A stretch of 64,000 nucleotides of DNA, from the NCBI RefSeq assembly GCF_904848165.1, contig NZ_LR884459.1:3224001-3288000 (forward strand), in the 5' to 3' direction. The translations under genes and the position numbers were made by a program. Below the pieces are notes generated by a model. It had not been told where the DNA came from. It did no database searches and worked only from the letters and a program-made list of their open reading frames with translations. Shown in pieces: positions 51,658 through 59,848 of the stretch (position 1 is its first letter; each line of letters starts with the position of its first letter). The DNA comes from Psychrobacter arenosus. Lineage in GTDB: Bacteria > Pseudomonadota > Gammaproteobacteria > Pseudomonadales > Moraxellaceae.

Positions 51658-54493
51658 TGCGTCTGATTTCGTTGAGTGCGAATACAAGTGCCTGCTAACC
51701 GAGTGGCTGCGCATTCGTGAGCAGCACCCAAGTGCTCGGCTTTATAAAGACTCTATCTGTGTCAGCAATGATGTTACACCAAAGACACGAGAGCAGGCTT
51801 GGGAGCTGCGCAATGCTATAGGCAAGTATCAAGTGCTCTGCCATGCCAAAGAACCGCTAACACTGGGCATTGTTGCGGCGGTCTTTGCTGTAGGCACCGC
51901 GGTCTACACTTACATGAATATGCCGCAGTTGGGCGACATGCCTAGCGATGTTGGCGGGTCTCCAAATAATAGTCTGGCGCAGCGTCAAAATAAGCACCGT
52001 GTGAATGGCCGTGTCGCCGATATCTACGGTAAGCAAAAATCAACTCCCGATTTGGTGGGTACTGTGGTGCGCTACTACAAAGACAACGTGCAGACCGAAG
52101 AGTGTATTTTGTCGATAGGTACCGGCTACTTTGATATCGACGAGTCGAAAATCAAAGAGGGTGAGACGCCAGTTAATAAAATTGAGGGTGCGTCAGTATC
52201 TATCTACGAGCCTGGGCAGTCGATTATCAGCGATAGTCCGCAGATTGTCATAGGCCAGCCATTTATCGAGCTGCCAATAGTCGCGAAGCAGGTCAGCTCA
52301 ATCGACGGCAAGCAAACGCTTATCCCACCTAACAATGATTGGGTTAAATACAATAACGTTGTCTTGAGTGATAACAAAATAACGGTAGCTGAAACACAGT
52401 CCACCACTACTGATTATGAGTGGTCAGGCGTTGGAGGGGGATTTTTTGAACGAATGACAGGCACTCTTTATGCCGATTTCACTCGAGTGTTTGCCAGCGG
52501 TGAACAGGTCGTTATCTCTAATGCCATTTTTGGTAACGTAGGTAATGCCAATATATCTGGCAATACCGACATTGGGATGGATGGTGTTTTGACCATTGCT
52601 ACCAAGACAGACATCGCTAACCCTGATAAATATCAAAAAATCAGCATCGCATCACTGCTGGTCAATGATGCAACCCATGGGTCCATTGACCTAGCTGGCG
52701 ATTTTGCTGTTGAGACAATAAGCAAGGCTGGTGGTCCTGGCGCTTATATTTACGAATTAACTCTGCGTAGCGATTACACTGAGATTAACTCTAACTTTGA
52801 TTTACTGACAGCTGACGGGGTTGCTGTCATCTCTGCGGTACTGACTGACAATGACGACAATATTGATTTGTCGGGCACATACACTATCGCCAGCGTTGCT
52901 GCAGCAGAGCTCACTTTGGTAGATCCAGCATCTGTTAATTCGGACTGGAATCGACTTGGCGAATTGACTGCCCAGCAAGCTACTGATTTCCTAAGTAAGC
53001 AGGTCGAGTTCAGAGGTAGCAAAGAGAACTATATTGGTTGGTATTATGCCGGTAGTCGTGACAGTACGGGCTTTATCCTTAATTTTTTAGCAGCTAACGG
53101 TATCTTTGAGGGTGACAATGCTAAGCAAGTAGCTGTTGAGATTGAATACCAAATGGTAGTCGACGGGATGCCAAGTGGGCCAATCATGAAGCATGGCGAA
53201 GTCATGCAAGGCACAGCTAATAACCGCAACCCTGTTGGTATAACTATCAAGCGCGACTTGCCCAATTCTGGACCGTTTAGGTTCCGCGCCAAGCGAGTTA
53301 ATGATAATGGCGATAGTGCCAATTTAATTGACGATGTCATCTTTGAAAGTGCGTATAGTTTTTATGAGAGTAAGCAGCCAGTCTATCCGTATGACACGAT
53401 TGTACGATTGCGCCGAATGGCCATTGGCTCCGGCACTAATGCCAGTGAATTTAATCTCGAAGTGCATCGTAAGTTGGATACGCCAGACGGCTTTAAAGCT
53501 ACCAGTAACTTTGCTGATATTGTACCCGCAATGGCCACTGATACATTTATTGGTCGTATGACGCCTGATGAGATTGATAGTGCAGATTTTAGAGCGGTCG
53601 CTGATCAGATTGCTGATTACTTTGGTACTGATACGGCTTGTGAGTTTAACTATACTTTTGATGATAAGTACGCATCCTATCAAGAGATGGTGTTTACTGT
53701 TGCCCAAGCGGTCTTTTGTACTGCGCATCGTGAGAATAGCCAGCACTATTTTAAGTTTGAACGCGAGACACCCAACAGCTTATTGCTTTTTAACCACCGC
53801 AGCATGAAGCCGGAAAGCCTTACAGTCACTGAAATGTTTGGAATTCAAGATGGCTATGATGGCGTAGAGTTAAAATGGCGCGACCCTAACGACAACTACG
53901 CTGAAGCAGTAATTAAGCTGCCTGATGACCTGCAGACTAATTACAAAACTATCGAGGTTGCTGGTGTGACTAGCTACGTACAGGCTTATTTCTTAGCTTA
54001 TAGGGCGTGGAACAAGCTACGCTACAACCGTAAAGCGATTGAATTTGGAGCGTATGGGGAAGCAGATTTGGTGACACGCAAGGACCGAATAGCTGTCGTT
54101 GATTCTACTGTGCCAATACTGTGCAGCGGCGAAGTCGAGCAGCAAGATGGGATTGTTTTGACTCTTGGCTATCCGGTCGACTTAGACCCAGTTAAGAGTT
54201 ATGTCATACAGCTGCAGATTAAAGATGGCTATGTCGATGTTATCGACATCGTGCAACAGATTAATGATTATCAAATAGAGATAGCTCGCATACCTCTGAT
54301 ACCTCTGGTCACCCAGGGTAATATCCACACAATGTTTAATATCGTGGAGGCTTTAGATGCTGAAGCAGATGCATATTTGATAGAAGAAAAGTCTGCCAGC
54401 TCGCTATTCGAATCTACTGTCAGCGCGTCGTCTTATGACAGACGATACTATAAAAACGATTTTGACTATAAGAATGGTCTAATCTCCGCTTAA
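51626..54493 (+). CDS. tail tip/host specificity protein (J-like)
   Basis: Product is 955 aa. It has an extended N-terminal region with one hydrophobic helix (L-G-I-V-A-A-V-F-A-V-G-T-A-V-Y), an N-rich R-Q-N-K-H-R-V-N-G-R-V-A-D-I-Y-G-K region typical of phage tip proteins, several beta domains, then V-E-L-K-W-R-D-P and L-G-Y-P-V-D-L-D. It is the central fibre and adhesin platform of the tail. It overlaps the NlpC gene by 32 bases. A terminator follows. Confidence 0.85.
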   Translation: MTLKIFYNELDASDFVECEYKCLLTEWLRIREQHPSARLYKDSICVSNDVTPKTREQAWELRNAIGKYQVLCHAKEPLTLGIVAAVFAVGTAVYTYMNMPQLGDMPSDVGGSPNNSLAQRQNKHRVNGRVADIYGKQKSTPDLVGTVVRYYKDNVQTEECILSIGTGYFDIDESKIKEGETPVNKIEGASVSIYEPGQSIISDSPQIVIGQPFIELPIVAKQVSSIDGKQTLIPPNNDWVKYNNVVLSDNKITVAETQSTTTDYEWSGVGGGFFERMTGTLYADFTRVFASGEQVVISNAIFGNVGNANISGNTDIGMDGVLTIATKTDIANPDKYQKISIASLLVNDATHGSIDLAGDFAVETISKAGGPGAYIYELTLRSDYTEINSNFDLLTADGVAVISAVLTDNDDNIDLSGTYTIASVAAAELTLVDPASVNSDWNRLGELTAQQATDFLSKQVEFRGSKENYIGWYYAGSRDSTGFILNFLAANGIFEGDNAKQVAVEIEYQMVVDGMPSGPIMKHGEVMQGTANNRNPVGITIKRDLPNSGPFRFRAKRVNDNGDSANLIDDVIFESAYSFYESKQPVYPYDTIVRLRRMAIGSGTNASEFNLEVHRKLDTPDGFKATSNFADIVPAMATDTFIGRMTPDEIDSADFRAVADQIADYFGTDTACEFNYTFDDKYASYQEMVFTVAQAVFCTAHRENSQHYFKFERETPNSLLLFNHRSMKPESLTVTEMFGIQDGYDGVELKWRDPNDNYAEAVIKLPDDLQTNYKTIEVAGVTSYVQAYFLAYRAWNKLRYNRKAIEFGAYGEADLVTRKDRIAVVDSTVPILCSGEVEQQDGIVLTLGYPVDLDPVKSYVIQLQIKDGYVDVIDIVQQINDYQIEIARIPLIPLVTQGNIHTMFNIVEALDAEADAYLIEEKSASSLFESTVSASSYDRRYYKNDFDYKNGLISA

Positions 54494-54510
54494 CCAATAA
54501 TCACATACCC

Positions 54511-54535
54511 AGCCCCTCTGACCGAGGGGCTTTTT
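54511..54535 (+). terminator. terminator between tip and fibre genes
   Basis: 8-bp stem AGCCCCTC (54511-54518) with GAGGGGCT (54524-54531), five-base loop, T residues. Confidence 0.88.
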
Positions 54536-54553
54536 AATGGGAGCAATAAAGAT

Positions 54554-56326
54554 ATGGCCGATATGAAAGACGGTGTTTTAAAGATTGAGCGCGCTCTTGA
54601 GAACGCTGATGTGTTTGATATTCAAGTTGGCGGTGACGACCAGGCGACTTGGACAGCCCCCAGTGGTGAAACAGGTTTCTCTTTTAATAATGCGGTGCGT
54701 AAGTTGTTTGAAAATGGCGGTTTACCTGCAACACTATTTGATACGTATGAAGAAATGCTAGAGAGCGACGTGGCAGAGGGCGGTTACGCTGTCGTAACAC
54801 TCGATGAGTTGGCAGGCAACAACGGACTTTGGCAAAAAAAATCAGGCACGTGGGTGTATGCCAATTACAACACTCAGCAGCTGGTCAATCGTATAAACAA
54901 CACAATTAGTCCTGAGTTTCAAGGCCTGGCTTTAGTTGACAGCCTAGGATTCCAAGTGGGCGAAATAACCGAGCAGCATGTCAATTTTTTTGAACTTTTT
55001 GACCTATCGCCAAATACCAGATCAGGCATCACTGATGAACTTGGTTTCGTTGTTGGCGATTCACCACCAGACCTCACCCAACTCCTATCCGCAGTTAAGG
55101 CTGAAACTAGTAATTTAGCTGCTATCACTGATGAATTAGGGTTTGTTATTGGAGAAGCATTAGAGAAAGCTCCTGATGTCGCGGACAAAATAACCATTAG
55201 CGAGCCTTTATTCGTCAAGAATCTTTGCGCCTTTCCCGATGAGCCTGTGACCGTTGATATTCCGTCTTTAATAAAAGAGCGAGCGCTACAGTACAAAACA
55301 AGACAAGTCACTGCGACTTTGGCAGGTGCCTATAACACCGAATTACTGGCAAACTTAGCCTCTAGCTCTCATTGCATCACTATACAAGCCAACACCCTGC
55401 CAACTAACTGCTATCTAACATTAAGAGACGCGCACCAAGTTGGACAAGTGCGCATCCCGGTAAAAATATCGACACCAATAAGCGCAAAAACTGCGAAAGT
55501 TTTAATGATTGGTGACAGTATTACCAATCGAGGGCTGGCTGATATGTGTCATAAGATACTAGCTGATCGTGGTCATACCATCACATTTTTGGGCACCATG
55601 AAAGGCGCGTCATTGTCAGCTGCCACCGCGAGCGATGAAGCAGGCAAGCTGGGAGAAGGCCGCGAAGGTTGGGAAACAGGAGACTATACTTTTGCTGTTA
55701 ACGATAGGGCTCGTGCTATTCCCTTAGGCGAAGAAGCGATTTATTTAGCTGCAAATAAAGATACACAGTGGCCACAAAACCCATTTTTACGCGCTGCTGA
55801 AGCTGGCGATAGCCCAGAAATTGTGAGAAATGGCTACGTCTTTGACCCTGCTTTTTATCAAACACGCTTTAGCCTAGATACCCCTGATATCATTGTAATT
55901 CAGCTAGGGACCAATGATATTCGTGACAGAGATCAGCCGACCTTGGTGCAGGGCTGGGTGAGTAATACAACACTGATGATAAACCAAATAAAAGCCGCAT
56001 GGCCGCAAGTCAAAATCATCCTATCAATACCAAATACAGCACACGACACCAAACGCAATAATATTTGGGAAAACGAATATCACCCGCTGATTCGCGCCAT
56101 GTTAGCCATGCAGTCAATACCTAATGTTTTAGTGTGTCCTTGTTGGGCACTAATGGCATCTGAGTCTGGATTTTTGATGACCACCAGCACAGGTGCCGCA
56201 AAAGTATCAACTGAAGACCCAATAACAGGGGCACTAATTGGAGAGTATGCTGACCCAGTACACCCCAGCTATACACCAAAATATCAAATGGCACATGCCA
56301 TATCTGCATATATCGCATGCATTTAA
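54554..56326 (+). CDS. tail fibre/spike with SGNH-esterase domain
   Basis: Product is 590 aa. The N-terminal attachment part contains three copies of the motif L-G-F-x-V-G (near residues 130, 160 and 195). An SGNH/GDSL hydrolase domain follows: Ser322 in I-G-D-S-I-T-N-R-G, block III G-T-N-D-I-R-D (about 452-458) and D567-x-x-H570 in D-P-V-H-P-S. Such fibres deacetylate surface polysaccharide to reach the receptor. The substrate is not known from sequence. Confidence 0.85.
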   Translation: MADMKDGVLKIERALENADVFDIQVGGDDQATWTAPSGETGFSFNNAVRKLFENGGLPATLFDTYEEMLESDVAEGGYAVVTLDELAGNNGLWQKKSGTWVYANYNTQQLVNRINNTISPEFQGLALVDSLGFQVGEITEQHVNFFELFDLSPNTRSGITDELGFVVGDSPPDLTQLLSAVKAETSNLAAITDELGFVIGEALEKAPDVADKITISEPLFVKNLCAFPDEPVTVDIPSLIKERALQYKTRQVTATLAGAYNTELLANLASSSHCITIQANTLPTNCYLTLRDAHQVGQVRIPVKISTPISAKTAKVLMIGDSITNRGLADMCHKILADRGHTITFLGTMKGASLSAATASDEAGKLGEGREGWETGDYTFAVNDRARAIPLGEEAIYLAANKDTQWPQNPFLRAAEAGDSPEIVRNGYVFDPAFYQTRFSLDTPDIIVIQLGTNDIRDRDQPTLVQGWVSNTTLMINQIKAAWPQVKIILSIPNTAHDTKRNNIWENEYHPLIRAMLAMQSIPNVLVCPCWALMASESGFLMTTSTGAAKVSTEDPITGALIGEYADPVHPSYTPKYQMAHAISAYIACI

Positions 56327-56349
56327 CACACTAATCGGAGTTAAGTTTT

Positions 56350-57054
56350 ATGGCTATATTAAAAATAGGTGGTAGTGCTGAGCAAGACACTGGCCGCTTA
56401 ATACTACCAGTAGAGGGCGCTGTAGGGATTTATTTCGCCAATCAGAGCAAGTTAAAGTTAAGCAATAACTTTGCGACAGGTCGATTGACAAATCAGGTTG
56501 TAGGCAATCCTACACCACAACCAAGTCACACTGCCCTCTCACTAAATGGGGGGTATATACAAACGCCACTGGCAGAAAGTGCCGAAATGACGATGTTTGC
56601 AATATATAAGCAGCCTGTCACTACGTCAGCCGGGGTCATGATCTGTAGCAACTATGGAAATCCTTACCCTAGTACTTTTGGCATAGGGCTACAGGTTACA
56701 TCAACGGGTAAAGTAACGTTTATTGCTGCCCAGCTTAACGCCTCTACTTCAACGGCAGGTGGATGTACTGTTAACGCCACTGGCTGGACTCTGGTTGCCG
56801 GACGTGTGAAAGGCAATGCAAACTATATTAAAAACATGACCAACGGAGAGTTAAGCGAAGCCACTTATACAAGCCGTCTAGGTGTTGCGAGCAATCCTTT
56901 GCTGCGCATTGGCGCCTGTTACGCAGCAAGATACAACGAAAGCATTGATGTAATGGCGGTTGTTGTTTTTAACCGAGCATTGGCGGATAGCGAGATTAAT
57001 AGCGTCTCTGATGTTTTGCGGAGATATGCAGCTAAACACGGTGTAACCGTTTAA
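56350..57054 (+). CDS. LamG-like lectin protein, fibre accessory
   Basis: Product is 234 aa. It shows the beta-jelly-roll pattern of LamG/concanavalin domains: F-A-I-Y-K-Q-P, W-T-L-V-A-G-R-V, then V-V-V-F-N-R-A-L-A-D-S-E-I. It lies 23 bases after the esterase fibre gene and probably forms part of the same receptor-binding complex or a second fibre tip. Confidence 0.6.
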   Translation: MAILKIGGSAEQDTGRLILPVEGAVGIYFANQSKLKLSNNFATGRLTNQVVGNPTPQPSHTALSLNGGYIQTPLAESAEMTMFAIYKQPVTTSAGVMICSNYGNPYPSTFGIGLQVTSTGKVTFIAAQLNASTSTAGGCTVNATGWTLVAGRVKGNANYIKNMTNGELSEATYTSRLGVASNPLLRIGACYAARYNESIDVMAVVVFNRALADSEINSVSDVLRRYAAKHGVTV

Positions 57055-57080
57055 TACCCATACTAAAATTAGGAGCGCAC

Positions 57081-57473
57081 ATGCCCCACAACATAAACCA
57101 CTTTGATCTGCTGCTTTTGAAAGCGCTGACATACCTGCCCAAGGTCTTTGCCGCGATTGTGGGTGCTATTTTTGGCCTGGTGCTGTCAGGCGATATCGGT
57201 AGAGATGGTAAAATCAGTATTAATTTATCAGTTATCGTTAAGTTTACGATAGCCGTCACAATCAGTCTCTACGGCGGCGAAGCGTCAATCGAATACTACG
57301 GGCTGCAAGGCTACAGCGTTATGACGCATGGTTTTATCATGCTCGCGTGGGCAATCTTTGGCATGTTAGCGATTGGCATCATCTATCAATCAATAGCACT
57401 CATGCAAGGTAAGCCAGCACCGGAAATCATCAAAGAAGTTAAAGATGCATTCTTTGCGATATTTAATCGCTGA
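57081..57473 (+). CDS. putative holin
   Basis: Product is 130 aa with two to three hydrophobic helices (V-F-A-A-I-V-G-A-I-F-G-L-V-L; V-K-F-T-I-A-V-T-I-S-L; F-I-M-L-A-W-A-I-F-G-M-L-A-I-G-I-I-Y) and a short charged C-terminal tail. The position just before the endolysin gene supports a holin role. No specific family is recognised. Confidence 0.7.
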   Translation: MPHNINHFDLLLLKALTYLPKVFAAIVGAIFGLVLSGDIGRDGKISINLSVIVKFTIAVTISLYGGEASIEYYGLQGYSVMTHGFIMLAWAIFGMLAIGIIYQSIALMQGKPAPEIIKEVKDAFFAIFNR

Positions 57474-57494
57474 CCACAATTAATCATTAATAAT

Positions 57495-57518
57495 GCCACC
57501 TTGTCCGGTGGCTTTTTT
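57495..57518 (+). terminator. terminator between holin and endolysin genes
   Basis: GCCACC (57495-57500) with GGTGGC (57507-57512), six-base loop, six T residues. Confidence 0.8.
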
Positions 57519-57533
57519 ACGCCTGGAGTTTGT

Positions 57534-58115
57534 ATGAGCAAGTTTTTAACTGAGCAGCAGATAAGAGATGCCGCGCGTAATGCAGGCATAGAGTATGCAG
57601 CATTGAAAGCGGTGATTGAAGTGGAGGCACGCAGCAGCGGTTTTTTTAGTACGGGCGAACCAGCTATTTTATTTGAGCGCCATAAATTCTGGCAGCAGCT
57701 AGGAAGTATGCGATGGTTTACTATGCGCCTAAAAATAATGGCATTGCACCCGCGAATATGCAATAAGGTTGCTGGAGGGTATGGACGATTTAGCGAGCAG
57801 CATGACAAGCTGCGCATTGCATCAAGCTACAACCGCGAAGCAGCTTTAAAGTCAGCATCATGGGGTATTGGACAGGTCATGGGGTACCACTGGGAGGCGT
57901 TGGGCTATACATCGTTACAGCAGTTTATTAACGCAATGTATCACAGTGAAGCTAAGCAGCTAGAAGCCATGATAAGATACATCAAGGTCAACAATCTGAC
58001 CGACGAGCTGCAGCGCCATGATTGGGCAGGGTTCGCAAGGGGTTATAACGGCGTTGCTTATAAGAAAAATAACTATGACGAGAAATTGCGTCAGGCGCAT
58101 AGAAAATATAAGTAG
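57534..58115 (+). CDS. endolysin (N-acetylmuramidase)
   Basis: Product is 193 aa. It has an N-acetylmuramidase domain: A-A-L-K-A-V-I-E-V-E-A-R-S-S-G-F, I-L-F-E-R-H-K-F-W, then A-L-K-S-A-S-W-G-I-G-Q-V-M-G and G-F-A-R-G-Y-N-G. Glu in V-I-E-V-E is the likely catalytic acid. The ATG at 57534 is preferred (TGGAG upstream); an earlier start falls inside the terminator. No export signal, so it depends on the holin. Confidence 0.88.
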   Translation: MSKFLTEQQIRDAARNAGIEYAALKAVIEVEARSSGFFSTGEPAILFERHKFWQQLGSMRWFTMRLKIMALHPRICNKVAGGYGRFSEQHDKLRIASSYNREAALKSASWGIGQVMGYHWEALGYTSLQQFINAMYHSEAKQLEAMIRYIKVNNLTDELQRHDWAGFARGYNGVAYKKNNYDEKLRQAHRKYK

Positions 58116-58139
58116 TTTTAATTAAGCCCTCCGATACCC

Positions 58140-58158
58140 TTGGCACACTTTTTGGCAC
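58140..58158. repeat. TTGGCAC direct repeats near attR
   Basis: TTGGCAC at 58140-58146 and 58152-58158, 12-bp period, in the same orientation as the copies by attL. Confidence 0.5.
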
Positions 58159-58164
58159 CAACAG

Positions 58165-58191
58165 CAAGTAATGACAAGTAAACACAAGCAA
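58165..58191. repeat. decamer array 1 inside attR
   Basis: Three CAAGYAA heptamers at exact 10-bp period (58165, 58175, 58185). They are the reverse complement of the motif in array 2. Confidence 0.75.
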
Positions 58192-58227
58192 GGGCGGTTT
58201 AAGAAACCCTTAAAACATAAGGCTTTC

Positions 58228-58254
58228 TTACTTGCAGCTACTTACAGTTACTTG
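58228..58254. repeat. decamer array 2 adjoining attR
   Basis: TTACTTG, CTACTTA and TTACTTG at exact 10-bp period (58228, 58238, 58248), ending 6 bases before the attR core and in mirror orientation to array 1. Confidence 0.75.
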
Positions 58255-58260
58255 CCGCAA

Positions 58261-58289
58261 GAGTTCGAATCTCACCGCTTCCGCCAAAT
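58261..58289. repeat. attR core
   Basis: 29 bases identical to 24214-24242, a copy of the tRNA-Ser 3' end without the rest of the gene. Confidence 0.95.
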
Positions 58290-58291
58290 TC

Positions 58292-58331
58292 AAAAATCCA
58301 GTTTATCTCACGATAGACTGGATTTTTTTTG
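58292..58331 (+). terminator. original host terminator of tRNA-Ser
   Basis: Long stem (AATCCAGT with ACTGGATT, plus TATC with GATA) and eight T residues immediately after attR. Before integration it would have followed the tRNA directly. Confidence 0.8.
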
Positions 58332-58473
58332 TGCTCGAATTTCAGTTTTATCATTAGGCTATATAAATCTGCACTGTTAGCTAAGGATGGTTGCCCTTAT
58401 TAAACGAGAGAGATATGCAATAATGCTTATCATCTAAGTAATACTAAGTTTGCTAACAGGGGGTTGTAGGATT

Positions 58474-58614
58474 CATTATCCCATCGCTATATTTAAAGAC
58501 GCTGGCATGACCAACTATGCCGCGATGGTACCTGACGTTGATGGCTTTCACACAGGAGATACTATTGATGAGGACATCGAGGCAGCACAAAAAAAGTTAG
58601 TCATTATTAAATAA
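58474..58614 (+). pseudogene. HicB antitoxin remnant
   Basis: Open frame reading H-Y-P-I-A-I-F-K-D-A-G, then Y-A-A-M-V-P-D-V-D-G-F and G-D-T-I-D-E-D-I-E-A-A. This is the N-terminal partial RNase-H fold of HicB. It stops after ~46 residues with no HTH or RHH domain, and no HicA gene is present next to it. It looks like a decayed module that lies beside the integration site. An ATG at 58507 would give only a 35-aa fragment. Confidence 0.7.
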
Positions 58615-58628
58615 CCCTATCCAACAAA

Positions 58629-58883
58629 TCACACTTTCCTATTAACCGGACGAGACTCTAAATAATAGCAATATAAATATATTACAGCCCCTACACCTAA
58701 AGTCATCAGCTTATATTCAGCTTCGCCTGTCATGGTAAGCGCAGACATCACTAAGAATATAACTGCATACTGCCATATTGGTGTCGCACTAGGTGGGTTT
58801 TTACTGAGTTTTCTCACTACCAATAACACTAAAGGTGGCGCAATAAAAAATATTAAACTGCTGAAAAATTGTGGATAGTCCAT
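58629..58883 (-). CDS. small membrane protein
   Basis: Product is 84 aa with three hydrophobic segments (F-S-S-L-I-F-F-I-A-P-P-L-V-L-L-V-V; Y-A-V-I-F-L-V-M-S-A-L; L-G-V-G-A-V-I-Y-L-Y-C). Not recognised. It is convergent with the HicB remnant and has a tandem repeat about 45 bases upstream of its start. Confidence 0.6.
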   Translation of the reverse strand: MDYPQFFSSLIFFIAPPLVLLVVRKLSKNPPSATPIWQYAVIFLVMSALTMTGEAEYKLMTLGVGAVIYLYCYYLESRPVNRKV

Positions 58884-58928
58884 GCCGTGCCCTTAAATTA
58901 ATTGGTATAGCTAAGTTTTGGGTTATTG

Positions 58929-58972
58929 TGTTCTGAGTTGCTTTGTTCTGAGTTGCTTTGTTCTGAGTTGCT
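58929..58972. repeat. 15-bp tandem repeat, 3 copies
   Basis: Unit TGTTCTGAGTTGCTT, three near-perfect copies, upstream of the small membrane protein gene. Confidence 0.85.
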
Positions 58973-58993
58973 CTTATTAATACTGCCAACTAT

Positions 58994-59848
58994 CTATTTA
59001 ACTGATGGGGCATTAGTTGCCGCTAGCGCGACACTCTCACCATCTGCTAATTCAATTACACCACTGTCAATCACTATGCCAATACTCTGCGGCTCAGCCA
59101 ATTGGGTAGGGGTGAATTTTGCCGCAATCACGGGCGGCACATCTACGATAAACAGCCCTGCTTTACCTCTAGCAATAGGGGGTACAAACTGAGTAGGGGG
59201 AATCTCGATCACAGGGTTGGTGGCAGACTCAGGGCCGAGGGTCGCTGAAGACGATAGTGGTAAAGATAGGGTGCCAGCAAAGGTGTCTATCGACTCTGGG
59301 CCCAGATTCCTAAGCACCACTTGCCAGCGCTGCGGCACGCTCTTTGTAGCTAGCTCTTCATTGAGAGAAGTCGGTGTCGCTATAACTCTAAGTGGGTATT
59401 GCTCCTGTAGCGTCAAGGGCTTGCCAGAAGGATTAAACGGGTGCTGATGCTCGTAAGCACGTTGCTCCACCAAGGCGGTAGCGACCAATATGCTGATAGG
59501 ATGTTTGACAGCTTTTGCAGCAGAGGGTTTAGAAGATGTGTCTATATTAGGATTGCTAGGGTCTATAGCAGGGTTGGTTTTTGCTGGGTTAAAAACATCA
59601 GCAGGATTAGCGGTATGGGCCAAGCGATACTGTATGCGTTCGATATAATTAGCGAGCAGTTGCTGTTCTTCTGGCGTTAGTTTTTGCGCACTATCACCCA
59701 GTTGCTGCTGCCAAGAGGGCGCCAAGCTTGGGTCCGTACTAATCGTTATGCGGTGTTGGCGTGGATCAGGCGGGGCATTATTGCAGCCAGTCAATAGACA
59801 GAGGTTTGCGGTAAAGAGTAGGGCGAAGATAGGTTTTGATAAACGCAT
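58994..59848 (-). CDS. lipoprotein of unknown function
   Basis: Product is 284 aa. The signal is M-R-L-S-K-P-I-F-A-L-L-F-T-A-N-L with lipobox L-T-G-C (Cys ~22). Pro/Asn/Ser-rich linkers lie in the first half, and a C-terminal beta-like domain (Q-R-W-Q-V-V-L-R-N-L-G-P-E-S-I-D-T-F, then F-V-P-P-I-A-R-G-K-A-G-L-F-I-V-D-V-P) suggests a surface or periplasmic role. The start at 59848 is chosen because the signal peptide begins there; an ATG at 59881 adds 11 residues. Confidence 0.72.
   Translation of the reverse strand: MRLSKPIFALLFTANLCLLTGCNNAPPDPRQHRITISTDPSLAPSWQQQLGDSAQKLTPEEQQLLANYIERIQYRLAHTANPADVFNPAKTNPAIDPSNPNIDTSSKPSAAKAVKHPISILVATALVEQRAYEHQHPFNPSGKPLTLQEQYPLRVIATPTSLNEELATKSVPQRWQVVLRNLGPESIDTFAGTLSLPLSSSATLGPESATNPVIEIPPTQFVPPIARGKAGLFIVDVPPVIAAKFTPTQLAEPQSIGIVIDSGVIELADGESVALAATNAPSVK

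Larger units (their letters stand above)
24214..58289. mobile_element. integrated siphovirus-type prophage (complete by gene content)
   Basis: Bounded by identical 29-bp att repeats in tRNA-Ser, with an integrase next to attL. Gene order is canonical: integration, leftward early genes, repressor/Cro switch, replication, HNH, terminase, portal, protease, capsid, connector, tail tube, chaperones, tape measure, tip, fibre, holin, endolysin. All essential virion modules appear open and no disrupted structural gene is seen, so it may be inducible. Head genes are HK97-type and tail genes belong to a long non-contractile tail (no sheath or baseplate genes). No separate spanin was recognised. Confidence 0.95.

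Noticed and set aside
24214..58289. Known defence-island systems (restriction-modification, BREX, CBASS, retron) inside the prophage
   Set aside because: I looked for methylase, helicase-nuclease, cyclase and reverse-transcriptase motifs and found none; only the HIRAN-membrane protein and small unknowns remain as candidates.
58171..58380. Open frame of 69 codons across attR
   Set aside because: It runs through the decamer arrays, the att core and the terminator, has no ribosome-binding site and no protein-like pattern. It is explained by those DNA elements.
58801..58989. Minus-strand open frame with repeated A-T-Q-N-K
   Set aside because: The peptide repeat is only the translation of the 15-bp tandem repeat and overlaps the real small membrane protein gene.
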